Positions 1 through 5,964 of a DNA stretch of 6,359 nt are shown here, one piece after another. The notes below the pieces were generated by a model, which was not told the DNA's origin, searched no databases, and saw nothing but the letters and a program-made list of their open reading frames with translations. Numbering within the stretch: the first letter of the stretch is position 1; each line of letters starts with the position of its first letter. Source of the stretch: Planctomycetales bacterium (GTDB lineage: Bacteria; Planctomycetota; Phycisphaerae; SM23-33); assembly GCA_030631085.1 (NCBI GenBank), contig DAOVLV010000115.1, forward strand, positions 1-6,359. The letters are read 5' to 3'. The translations under genes and the position numbers were made by a program.

Positions 1-36
1 GGTCAATACTGTTTTGATTCTGTTTTGTGTAGTCAT
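1..36 (-). CDS. N-terminal 12 codons of an unidentified gene, cut by the window edge
   Basis: An ATG at 34-36 on the minus strand opens a frame reading MTTQNRIKTVLT that stays open to the edge of the window. It is preceded by a clear Shine-Dalgarno sequence (AGGAG at 43-47, six bases from the ATG), the same arrangement as at the other genes here, so the start is believable despite the short visible part. There is no signal peptide in the visible residues, which suggests a cytoplasmic product, unlike its secreted neighbours. Twelve residues are too few to assign a family; short Met-Thr openings of this kind occur in many enzymes. It lies about 170 bases downstream of the small ORF at 205-318 and may be the next gene of the same transcription unit or have its own promoter in that gap. 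Confidence 0.6.
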   Translation of the reverse strand, partial: MTTQNRIKTVLT

Positions 37-66
37 GATATTCTCCTGTTAAATTAAGTAAGAACG

Positions 67-89
67 GCAAACGGGTACGTCCGTTTTGC
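67..89 (-). other. Possible hairpin in minus-strand RNA
   Basis: Read on the minus strand, GCAAAACGG is followed by a six-base ACGTAC loop and then CCGTTTGC, giving an eight-pair stem with one bulged A. A loosely U-rich stretch follows (TTCTTACTTAATTT), but no clean U tract, so this is at best a weak terminator-like hairpin upstream of the gene starting at 36. It could equally be part of that gene's 5' untranslated leader. Confidence 0.3.
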
Positions 90-156
90 TCTTGTCACCA
101 TTGTAAGCATTCAGGCGAAGCCTCCGACGTTCAGATGACCTCGCCACCTCTATAAT

Positions 157-179
157 CTGCCGACGACGCTCGCCGACAG
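157..179 (-). other. Hairpin in minus-strand RNA downstream of the small ORF
   Basis: On the minus strand CTGTCGGCGA and TCGTCGGCAG flank a GCG loop. All ten positions pair if two G-U wobbles are allowed. On the plus strand the same sites are mismatches (A-C), so the structure is better in the RNA made by the surrounding minus-strand genes. It starts about 25 bases after the stop codon at 205 and is followed by ATTATAGAGG rather than a U run. It may be an mRNA-stabilising or processing hairpin rather than an intrinsic terminator. The smaller AGGC-TTC-GCCT hairpin at 113-123 lies in the same spacer. Confidence 0.35.
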
Positions 180-204
180 TGTATAGAAATATTATCGCAT
201 CATA

Positions 205-318
205 TTACCACATCAGGCCGATTTTGTCAAGCGAAAAATCTCCGCCCGAAGCAGACGAGACCGGCAGACACACAGCCACAACGAATCCCACCATTACAAA
301 AATAAATGACTTCTTCAT
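205..318 (-). CDS. 37-residue ORF consisting mainly of a signal peptide; probably a truncated secreted protein
   Basis: This frame starts with ATG at 316-318, seven bases after a perfect AGGAGG (326-331), the strongest ribosome-binding site in the window. The product begins MKKSFIFVMVGFVVAV and has the classic signal-peptide layout: two lysines, a hydrophobic core of about 14 residues, and a cleavage region around LPVSSASGGD (residues 19-28). Only about a dozen residues (GGDFSLDKIGLMW) follow before TAA. A mature chain this short is unlikely to fold, so the simplest reading is the surviving start of a larger exported protein cut by a nonsense or frameshift change. The same frame stays open for another 50 codons after the stop, down to about position 52, but that part does not look convincingly protein-like. 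A genuine secreted micropeptide is the alternative. Family unknown. Confidence 0.5.
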   Translation of the reverse strand: MKKSFIFVMVGFVVAVCLPVSSASGGDFSLDKIGLMW

Positions 319-348
319 TACACTACCTCCTAAAAAGTGAATTTCTAA

Positions 349-376
349 TTGACACTTCCCATATTTGACATAGAAT
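349..376 (+). promoter_or_regulatory. Sigma70-like promoter string pointing right
   Basis: TTGACA at 349-354 is a perfect -35 hexamer and TAGAAT at 371-376 matches the -10 consensus in five of six positions, with a 16-base spacer. It would fire on the plus strand, against every gene from here to 5849, giving an antisense transcript into the remnant and then the pseudopilin gene. No plus-strand gene follows. It may be a chance match in an AT-rich spacer. Confidence 0.25.
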
Positions 377-474
377 CAAGCAACATTAGTCGGGAACTCT
401 CGCCGGTAATCTGGATTCTTTCCCCATAGTTCCGGATGGAGCGGCTTGAGATGTCCGCTCGGTTTCGCACCCAA
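376..474 (-). pseudogene. Coding-like C-terminal remnant downstream of the pseudopilin gene
   Basis: The minus strand reads LGAKPSGHLKPLHP then ELWGKNPDYRREFPTNVA and ends in TGA at 376-378. The composition is strongly protein-like (HPELWGKNPDYRREFP is rich in Trp, Pro, Tyr and His), more so than the two other frames. There is no ATG and no ribosome-binding site, and an in-frame TGA lies immediately upstream; the only possible initiator is a TTG at 472-474. It begins 11 bases after the pseudopilin stop (486-488) in a different frame. I infer either that the pseudopilin once ran about 35-40 residues further and has been cut by a frameshift, or that this is the tail of another lost gene. A single-base sequencing error would not alone repair it, because of the intervening TGA. 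Confidence 0.4.
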
Positions 475-485
475 TCAGCAGACTA

Positions 486-1373
486 TTACTTGTGCCGATA
501 GGCCCAGCCGTCAGCCATATACTGAATGTCTGACACCTGATCCAACGGGGGGTATTCAATGCCGTAAAGCGTTACTCCCGCTTTGAGCAGCTTGTCCACA
601 CGCTCGATAGTGAAACGGTCTCGCCACTTGCGTATCTCAGAATGGCCGTCGCAGAACCCGAGGACGCTGCTGTCGCCATGGTTGATGGCCATCGGGCCCC
701 ACCAGCCCCACGTCGCCTTGCCCGTATACTCCGGCGCGCCCATAACGAAATGATGGCTCATATTCCAGTTCCGCAACTCCGCACTTTCCACAAATACGTA
801 GCGCGTCGAGGGACGTGTAATCTCGTCGAAGTTTTTGATCTGCGTATTGTAACCCGCCCCGCTCGATTTCGGCACCCCGTACAGGCACATCGGCACGCCG
901 TAAGAGACATAGACGCGTGTGCCGTCATAGATGCTCTTGCGCATGTTGTCCCCGGGGCAGTGATAGGGTTTTGGTGTCTTGATATAGGGGAAAAGGACGC
1001 CGACCTCGATGCCCCGGATCTCATCCCGATCTGTCACGGGAGGGATTGTCTGGCTGACACTCAGCCGCGTGCCGCTCGCGTCGCGAGGCACGCCAATCCA
1101 TCCCACATAGGTCCCGTGATCGTTAACCCCGTCGTCCTCGGCGCTCATTATGCGGCCGTCGTTGTCATCAGCGTACATATACCAGCCGACAGCGAGGTTC
1201 TTCGTATTAGCCAAGCAGACAATCGCAGAGGCTTTTCGCTTTGCCAGATTCAGCGCGGGAAGGAGGATCGCCATTAGCAGCGCAATAATCGCAATGACAA
1301 CCAGCAACTCAACGAGGGTAAACGCTCTCGTCTTCATATATCTGGGATTCCCATTTAAACGGTTAAAAAACAT
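486..1373 (-). CDS. Prepilin-type pseudopilin-like protein with H-X9-DG motif
   Basis: Residues 14-41 hold a type IV prepilin signature: KTR, then AFTLVELLVV, then a long hydrophobic helix ending in LLPAL. Cleavage by a prepilin peptidase is expected just before FTLVE, leaving Phe as the first mature residue, with Glu22 in the conserved +5 place. Position -1 is Ala17 rather than the usual Gly, which is common in this PVC family. His232 is followed by nine residues and then Asp242-Gly243 (NHGDSSVLGFCDGH), the H-X9-DG motif of the large PVC family of such proteins. At 295 residues it is of normal size for that family. These proteins are thought to form or decorate envelope pseudopili or secretion-like structures; their real role is unsettled. 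ATG 1371-1373 is preferred because AAAGGA (1381-1386) lies seven bases upstream. The inner ATG at 1335-1337 would give a tidier leader but has no such site. It lies 18 bases from the stop of the preceding gene, so co-transcription is very likely. It ends in tandem stops, TAA TAG. Confidence 0.88.
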   Translation of the reverse strand: MFFNRLNGNPRYMKTRAFTLVELLVVIAIIALLMAILLPALNLAKRKASAIVCLANTKNLAVGWYMYADDNDGRIMSAEDDGVNDHGTYVGWIGVPRDASGTRLSVSQTIPPVTDRDEIRGIEVGVLFPYIKTPKPYHCPGDNMRKSIYDGTRVYVSYGVPMCLYGVPKSSGAGYNTQIKNFDEITRPSTRYVFVESAELRNWNMSHHFVMGAPEYTGKATWGWWGPMAINHGDSSVLGFCDGHSEIRKWRDRFTIERVDKLLKAGVTLYGIEYPPLDQVSDIQYMADGWAYRHK

Positions 1374-1380
1374 AATTCAG

Positions 1381-1386
1381 TCCTTT
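1381..1386 (-). promoter_or_regulatory. Ribosome-binding site deciding the pseudopilin start
   Basis: The minus strand reads AAAGGA, seven bases before the ATG at 1371-1373. It supports the longer, 16-residue basic leader over the internal Met13 start, and it lies only a few bases after the stop codon of the upstream gene. Confidence 0.6.
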
Positions 1387-1391
1387 CGATG

Positions 1392-2120
1392 CTAATAATC
1401 TTTTCCAAAACCTTGAACTCTCAAGGATTTGCGTTGTCGGTCTTGCATAGGTTTGCCCTTGTCATCATAACAGCGAAGGACGCCGTCGCTTCGGACAACA
1501 ACAGCCTGTTTCTTCTTGTCCAGGAAATGTCCAACAATGATATCGCCGATAGCTTCTTTGACCGACCACTCGGTTTTACCTGTTTTGGCATTAATACACC
1601 AGGTGCCGCCTTTGGTGGCGTGCAGTACTGAATATACACCGTCGCCGTCGAGATCGAATACCGGCAGACGGCTTTCATCACCGTGCAAGGCCGCCATAGG
1701 TTCGCTTTGCCAGACAACAGCGCCGTCATCATACCTAAGCCTTTCTATTCTTGCGTCTTGATGCTCGGACCGGCAGCGGAAGATATCGAGCTTTCCGTCA
1801 CCGTCAACATCCTTCACTTCCGAGATAATCGGATGAAACGCCATACCTTCCTGGCCTTCATATCCTTTCATGCCCCAGGCCTTCTTGACGCCGGGCACTT
1901 TGGACCAGTCCTTGATCTTCAGCATATTGACACGAACGATGTCGCCCCATTTGTCTTTGCCGACCGCAAACTCGCCCTTTGGAAGAAGATGCATATTGAG
2001 CGTGGAGTTCTCATTTGCCCGCCTGGTCTCTCCGAACGGATTGTACTGCTGGGCATTGAGAGGCTGCTGCGCAAGGCTGCATAGCAGCACAAACGTAATA
2101 GCGTAATTTTTTATTTTCAT
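1392..2120 (-). CDS. Secreted VCBS/FG-GAP or PQQ-like beta-propeller protein, short
   Basis: The 242-residue product starts with a clear signal peptide (KIK, a hydrophobic core through AITFVLLCSLA, then likely cleavage after LNA at residue 23). Two acidic calcium-type loops follow: DVDGDGKLD at 104-112 and DLDGDG at 156-161, as in VCBS/FG-GAP blades. Two blade-like segments of the PQQ-propeller style come next, CINAKTGKTEWSV (175-187) and LRCYDDKGKP (215-224), so several four-stranded blades are probable. No catalytic motif is seen; such proteins usually bind glycans or other surface ligands, or form scaffolds. Complete propellers need six to eight blades and usually 350 or more residues, so this one may be truncated at its C-terminus. 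The start is the ATG at 2118-2120, which has GGAG six bases upstream; the ATG 12 bases further up has none. The stop lies 18 bases before the pseudopilin gene. Function beyond the fold type is inference. Confidence 0.75.
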   Translation of the reverse strand: MKIKNYAITFVLLCSLAQQPLNAQQYNPFGETRRANENSTLNMHLLPKGEFAVGKDKWGDIVRVNMLKIKDWSKVPGVKKAWGMKGYEGQEGMAFHPIISEVKDVDGDGKLDIFRCRSEHQDARIERLRYDDGAVVWQSEPMAALHGDESRLPVFDLDGDGVYSVLHATKGGTWCINAKTGKTEWSVKEAIGDIIVGHFLDKKKQAVVVRSDGVLRCYDDKGKPMQDRQRKSLRVQGFGKDY

Positions 2121-2125
2121 GTTAA

Positions 2126-2130
2126 TCTCC
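2126..2130 (-). promoter_or_regulatory. Ribosome-binding site deciding the propeller-protein start
   Basis: GGAGA on the minus strand sits five bases before the ATG at 2118-2120. The upstream in-frame ATG at 2130-2132 overlaps the first base of this site, so it cannot be the initiator served by it. The shorter protein also has a better signal-peptide n-region. Confidence 0.65.
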
Positions 2131-2134
2131 ATAT

Positions 2135-2245
2135 CTAATCATAAAACAAAAAGCCAGGTGTCTGATAGATCACCTTATTTCGCTTGATCTTGCCATTCTT
2201 GTCGCGATCGATGATCGGGTTTTGCTGGCGGTTGCTGGCCCAGAG
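2135..2245 (-). pseudogene. C-terminal remnant of a lost upstream gene
   Basis: Between the large enzyme and the propeller gene the minus strand reads LWASNRQQNPIID then RDKNGKIKRNKVIYQTP and GFLFYD, ending in TAG at 2135-2137. The 36 codons look like genuine protein: DRDKNGKI resembles a calcium-binding EF-hand or dockerin-type loop (D-x-D-x-N-G-x-I), although the last ligand position is Lys. There is no start codon. An in-frame TGA at 2246-2248 precedes it, and the frame beyond that reads FRKTIWND, which could belong to the same protein. The stop lies 14 bases before the propeller ATG, a typical operon junction, so this is probably the true 3' end of the gene that used to precede the propeller gene. 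Nonsense mutation or deletion are both possible. Family not recognised. Confidence 0.5.
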
Positions 2246-2273
2246 TCAATCGTTCCATATTGTCTTTCTGAAA

Positions 2274-5200
2274 TCAGTGTCTGGATATCGCCGAGGAAAA
2301 TGCCGGAACAAAGAGAACTTGATCCTGTTGGCCACCCAGCACCGGGCGATGAGGCCGGCTTCCACTGGCCGCAGGTTCCAGCGAAAGAATGACAGCTGAA
2401 TCCTTGGGCATCTCGTAGATAAACTCCTCGCCGTAACGGTAGACGCCAAGGTCGCTTTCCTCGCGCGGATAGACTTCCTTGATCTGATATATCCCAGCGG
2501 GTGTCTGATCCAATCCCAGCCAGCGGTTGATTGGGATCGATGCCCGGAGAATCTTTGAATGATTGCTCTTCTTGTCGAATCCGACTGGAAAGAGGAACAG
2601 GAATCCGCGATCCTTGATGATGTGCGCGCTGCCGTCCACAGGCGAGTCGCCGGGGCAGTCGAACAGGTCACGCTTGACCTTCAGATAGGCGTGGTTTTTG
2701 GTGGCCCAGGCGCGCCACTTTTTGAGGAAATCGCGGTTTTCCTGGAGGGCGAGGCCTCGGAAACCGGGACCGAGTTGGCAGTAGCTGGTGGCGCTGATGC
2801 TGCTGATAAGGTTGGCCCGGAAGTCCTTTGCGTTTTTGCCGAAGATGGCAGCGTAGTTCTTGTATGGTGGGCGGAAGCGATCATTTTGATTATGCCAGAC
2901 CTGGAAGCGATTCATGATCGCGCCATTGGTCTCGTAGTAGTTGTCATCGCAATTAAAGTAGCGCAAGGCCCAGGGGCCGCCGCGCTTGAGGCCGAGGTAT
3001 TCTTCGAGGCATACCTTGGGGTGCCGACGACGCAACTCGCGAACGAGGTTCTGTATGTTCCTCCATTCCTTGTAGAGGTTGTCGCCAGGCAGATGACCGT
3101 GATTCTTTGCGTGGCAGGTATCAAAACCCAACCCTTTGGATCCGGGTCTGTACCTGGGAACTTCCCAGTAACTGAGCCAACGTCCGTCAAAGCCCCACCA
3201 GCGTGGTTTGTACTTGGTGAATACGTTGTCGAGGACGTTAAGCATGTGGTCCATGTAAGGATCGCAGGCAGGGCAGGAAACTTTATGGCCGAAGAGGTAT
3301 TCGCTGACTTTGCCCTCTTCGTCAATGGAAGCCCATTCGGGGTGGTTTTCGAAATAGATGCCGGGCAGAGAGAAGCTGGAGACATGGACACCGACCTCTT
3401 GGCCGTACTTATAGAATGCTTCCATGGCGGGTGGCGCGCAGAAGTCGGGTGTGAATTTGCCGGGAGTAAATTTGTCGAGTGCGACCCGAGTGTGTTCGAC
3501 GTGTAGTCCGGCGGCGGGGCCAGCCGGACCAGGCATGCCTGCAATCCCGCTGTCTTTGGGAAAGCCCATTGGTTCAATGCGCATCTGAGAGAGGTAAGGG
3601 GGACAGCCAGGATGGTTGCCCCGGCCGTACCAGGTGTGAGCGGTCATGATATCGTGGACACCGGCCTGCTTGAGCTGATCGAGGATCTTTGGCTTGGGGT
3701 CGAAGAGTCCAGCCCACCAGCCATTTTGCCAGATCCAGAAACCCTTTTCGGGCAATGGCAGATCATCGGGCAAAACGTGTCGCATGAACTCCTGCATGGC
3801 CCACACTTCCCCCCAGTCGAGCCTCTCCAGTGGAACATCCTTAACTTCTGCCGGAATCCTACCGCTCTTAAAATGCTGTCCGAGTCCCGCCGTGCCACTC
3901 CAGCTCACAGACAGATACCGCCCTCTGCCGGGATATGGTCCCTGCGAGCGACGGTAAACCCCTTCGTTTCGATACACGCCGATAAAGTACTTCTCGCTTA
4001 CATTTACTTCTCCCGCTCCGGCTTTGTAGTTTGGCTGGTAGCCGAGCCGAAAGCCTTCCTTGCCTTTCTGCTTCAGATTCCAGTAAGGATATTCGAGCCC
4101 GGCGAAGCAGCCGCCCTTTTCGCCGCGCAGAAAGAGGTTGATCGGGCAATGCCAGATCGTCTGGTCATCGTGAAAATGAATCTCTGTGAACGCCGCCGTG
4201 GTCATGTCTTCCAAGACCACGGACTTGAGGGAATAGGGCTTGCCGTCCGTAGAATTAATCTCCAGCCATTTCTCAACGAACCGATCGTCGGCACCGAGAT
4301 GATAGTGTAGCGTTATGTCCAGTCCGCTTCCGGTAAAGCGGAGTTCCACTTCATCTTTCTTTGTCCTGCCATATACGGCATTATCCGCCCGAATAGAACC
4401 TGTGTCGGTTGTGATATCGAACCCGATACCGGACAATTGATATGTAATGTCCTGCTCTTTATCGCGAATGGAACAAATCGCGCCGTTCTTTCGGTCGATC
4501 TGCACGGCTATCCGCTGGTTCTCCAGGCTAAGCGATCCTGTTGAATGTTGCCTTTCGTCGACAAAGTCGAGCAGGTAGAGGACCACGCCTGTGTGGCAAC
4601 TATACCACCATTGATGGTAGGTAAATCCCACCAAGATACGATTGTCCGGCTGGAGATAGTAGGTGATGTAGTTGGCCGTTTGTATGGCCCGTTGCCGCAT
4701 CTTCTCGTTACCGGTGGCTTTGGAGAGTTCCAGTAGCATCGACGCCCAGTTCAGGCTGTGAATGCCCATGACTACGTTGCAGGCCAATTGCTCGCGAATC
4801 CCCTCGGCCGGTTCGAAGCCCTTAATCTCGTCCAGAAAGACCTTTTCGATCCAGGCGTTGAGTTCCTTGGCCATTTTCAGGTAACCATTGGTGTCTGTCC
4901 GGTTGGCCAGGAGGTAACGGATAGTGTCGAGGCAATCGTAGTTAGTCCGGTTCGTTCGCCTGTCCGGGATATCCTCGTAGAAGCCGCGAAAGTCCTTGTT
5001 GGCTATTGGACCCCGCACCAGCCAGTTCCATGTGCGATCACGGTTGGCTCGATAATGGTCATTGCCCTTAAGCTTGTCCAGCGACTCGAAGAGCATGACA
5101 GCGTAAATCACGCTACTGGTGTACTCCTCGATGATCTTTTCGGTCTTGGGGTCGACGCGGAACGGCCAGGTACCATTGGGTCGCTGCCGCTGACTGAGCG

Positions 5201-5849
5201 TGTGGCCGATGGCTTCGGCGGCACGGAGAAATCTTGCTTCGCGGGTGGCTTCATGCAACTGGAGATAGGCCAGGGCCATAATGGCCGCCTTGTCCGGCAT
5301 CAGGCCGGTTTTGTCACGAAAGCCGCCGGGCTTTTTCTCTTGGAAGGTACTGTAGGGCAGGTTGCCATAGGCCCATTCGCCGGGCGTACTGTGCGCGATA
5401 TTCCAGTCCGCCAACTTGACCGCTTCCTTAAGCGCGCGGGCATCTCCGGAATATCTCCAGTAGCCAATGAAGGTCCGGATCGCCAGCGCGTGGTGAAAGG
5501 CCGGGTAGGAAACAAACCGGTCCACGGAACTTGAAAACGGCGAACCGTTGTGCTGCAGGTTCGAATAGTAGACCCACGGCATCTGGGTGTGCCCTTTCTC
5601 GTCAAGGAGCGTGGCCGCAGGACCCTTGAACCACTTCAGGTGGTCTTCCAGTATGAACGCCATGCCGCGGCGGATCGTTTCATCGTACGACTGAAGCGGC
5701 AACAGATTGCCTTGCGCATCGCGTTTCTTTTCGGCAATCGTGATCATTGACTTCCAGTCTGCCGGCGCGGCGTCGCCACCAATCACCCCGACCAATAGGA
5801 ACAGGAAGATATTGGCTGTGGCTCGTCTGCCGAATGTATGCTTTTTCAT
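2274..5849 (-). CDS. Large secreted two-module glycoside hydrolase candidate (alpha/alpha barrel plus GH36-like barrel)
   Basis: The 1191-residue product begins with a signal peptide (MKKHTFGRRA, then the core NIFLFLLVGVIGG, cleavage near GDAA at 25-28), so it is exported. Residues of roughly 45-435 are helical and rich in paired-helix patterns (YPAFHHALAIRTFIGYW, KAAIMALAYLQLHE, NWASMLLELSKATGN), as in alpha/alpha-toroid carbohydrate enzymes such as lyases, unsaturated glucuronidases and C5-epimerases. Residues of roughly 440-680 form a beta-rich region, then a TIM-barrel-like part at 700-1050 resembles alpha-galactosidase/GH36 (clan GH-D) enzymes. There, KPRWWGFDGRW puts Asp888 in the place of the strand-end nucleophile, and RYFNCDDNYYE (Asp968/Asp969) resembles the acid/base SDD region. 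A small C-terminal beta domain ends near SLEPAA (1156-1161). The last 31 residues look unlike the rest and may be out-of-frame read-through. ATG 5847-5849 is chosen because AGGAG precedes it by seven bases; the longer frame lacks both this site and a signal-peptide layout. Substrate unknown; the family call is from motifs only. Confidence 0.65.
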   Translation of the reverse strand: MKKHTFGRRATANIFLFLLVGVIGGDAAPADWKSMITIAEKKRDAQGNLLPLQSYDETIRRGMAFILEDHLKWFKGPAATLLDEKGHTQMPWVYYSNLQHNGSPFSSSVDRFVSYPAFHHALAIRTFIGYWRYSGDARALKEAVKLADWNIAHSTPGEWAYGNLPYSTFQEKKPGGFRDKTGLMPDKAAIMALAYLQLHEATREARFLRAAEAIGHTLSQRQRPNGTWPFRVDPKTEKIIEEYTSSVIYAVMLFESLDKLKGNDHYRANRDRTWNWLVRGPIANKDFRGFYEDIPDRRTNRTNYDCLDTIRYLLANRTDTNGYLKMAKELNAWIEKVFLDEIKGFEPAEGIREQLACNVVMGIHSLNWASMLLELSKATGNEKMRQRAIQTANYITYYLQPDNRILVGFTYHQWWYSCHTGVVLYLLDFVDERQHSTGSLSLENQRIAVQIDRKNGAICSIRDKEQDITYQLSGIGFDITTDTGSIRADNAVYGRTKKDEVELRFTGSGLDITLHYHLGADDRFVEKWLEINSTDGKPYSLKSVVLEDMTTAAFTEIHFHDDQTIWHCPINLFLRGEKGGCFAGLEYPYWNLKQKGKEGFRLGYQPNYKAGAGEVNVSEKYFIGVYRNEGVYRRSQGPYPGRGRYLSVSWSGTAGLGQHFKSGRIPAEVKDVPLERLDWGEVWAMQEFMRHVLPDDLPLPEKGFWIWQNGWWAGLFDPKPKILDQLKQAGVHDIMTAHTWYGRGNHPGCPPYLSQMRIEPMGFPKDSGIAGMPGPAGPAAGLHVEHTRVALDKFTPGKFTPDFCAPPAMEAFYKYGQEVGVHVSSFSLPGIYFENHPEWASIDEEGKVSEYLFGHKVSCPACDPYMDHMLNVLDNVFTKYKPRWWGFDGRWLSYWEVPRYRPGSKGLGFDTCHAKNHGHLPGDNLYKEWRNIQNLVRELRRRHPKVCLEEYLGLKRGGPWALRYFNCDDNYYETNGAIMNRFQVWHNQNDRFRPPYKNYAAIFGKNAKDFRANLISSISATSYCQLGPGFRGLALQENRDFLKKWRAWATKNHAYLKVKRDLFDCPGDSPVDGSAHIIKDRGFLFLFPVGFDKKSNHSKILRASIPINRWLGLDQTPAGIYQIKEVYPREESDLGVYRYGEEFIYEMPKDSAVILSLEPAASGSRPHRPVLGGQQDQVLFVPAFSSAISRH

Positions 5850-5856
5850 GTTTGTG

Positions 5857-5861
5857 CTCCT
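5857..5861 (-). promoter_or_regulatory. Ribosome-binding site deciding the start of the large enzyme
   Basis: AGGAG on the minus strand lies seven bases before the ATG at 5847-5849. It places the start directly at the basic n-region of the signal peptide and argues against the Met 20 codons upstream, which would also overlap the inverted repeat of the mobile element. Confidence 0.7.
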
Positions 5862-5869
5862 AAATAAAA

Positions 5870-5897
5870 TTGCGCGAAAATGAGGCCACTGTAAAAT
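5870..5897 (+). promoter_or_regulatory. Weak promoter candidate for the transposase gene
   Basis: TTGCGC (5870-5875) and TAAAAT (5892-5897) are 16 bases apart. The -10 matches five of six consensus bases, the -35 only three. A transcript would begin near 5904, inside the left arm of the inverted repeat at 5896-5964, so it would lack most of that arm. Speculative. Confidence 0.2.
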
Positions 5898-5964
5898 GAG
5901 TGTTTCCAATAACTTACGTTACTACTTTTTGTGTCGGCGGAGCCGACAGAAAGGAAACACTCAT
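5896..5964 (+). repeat. Nested inverted repeat over the transposase ribosome-binding site and start codon
   Basis: The outer arms are perfect 12-base complements: ATGAGTGTTTCC at 5896-5907 and GGAAACACTCAT at 5953-5964. Inside them lies a second perfect hairpin, TGTCGGC (5932-5938), loop GGA, GCCGACA (5942-5948). The right outer arm covers the end of the Shine-Dalgarno sequence (AAAGGA, 5950-5955) and the first two bases of the ATG (5963-5965). Folding of a read-through transcript would therefore hide the transposase start, a strategy known from other insertion sequences such as IS10 and IS50. Part of this region is probably also the left end of the element. The exact terminal repeat and TA target site cannot be set without the right end. 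Confidence 0.55.

Larger units (their letters stand above)
319..485. other. Spacer between pseudopilin gene and small ORF
   Basis: No complete gene is visible. The spacer holds three things: the AGGAGG ribosome-binding site of the small ORF (326-331), two TTGACA hexamers 16 bases apart (349-354 and 365-370) in its AT-rich part, and a coding-like minus-strand remnant at 376-474, described separately. No clear promoter for the small ORF was found on the minus strand. Confidence 0.5.

Noticed and set aside
642..1277. A 211-codon plus-strand frame across the pseudopilin gene
   Set aside because: It is antisense to the clear H-X9-DG protein and shows no family motif or start signal.
2246..2248. 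TGA read as an amino acid (recoding) to join the orphan tail to an upstream frame
   Set aside because: TGA is used as a normal stop at the large enzyme (2274-2276), no start or ribosome-binding site opens the joined frame, and no recoding structure is apparent. Mutation is simpler.
2559..3506. A 315-codon plus-strand open frame inside the large enzyme gene
   Set aside because: It lies antisense to the barrel motifs of the enzyme, lacks a ribosome-binding site, and its Val/Ala/Gly-rich composition is the usual reflection of a real gene on the other strand.
4758..5534. A 258-codon plus-strand frame
   Set aside because: It is antisense to the helical N-terminal half of the large enzyme, without recognisable domain or ribosome-binding site.
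5850..5909. Longer N-terminus for the large enzyme (20 extra residues)
   Set aside because: The extra part would bury the signal peptide and overlap the mobile-element arm, while the inner ATG has a perfect AGGAG site.
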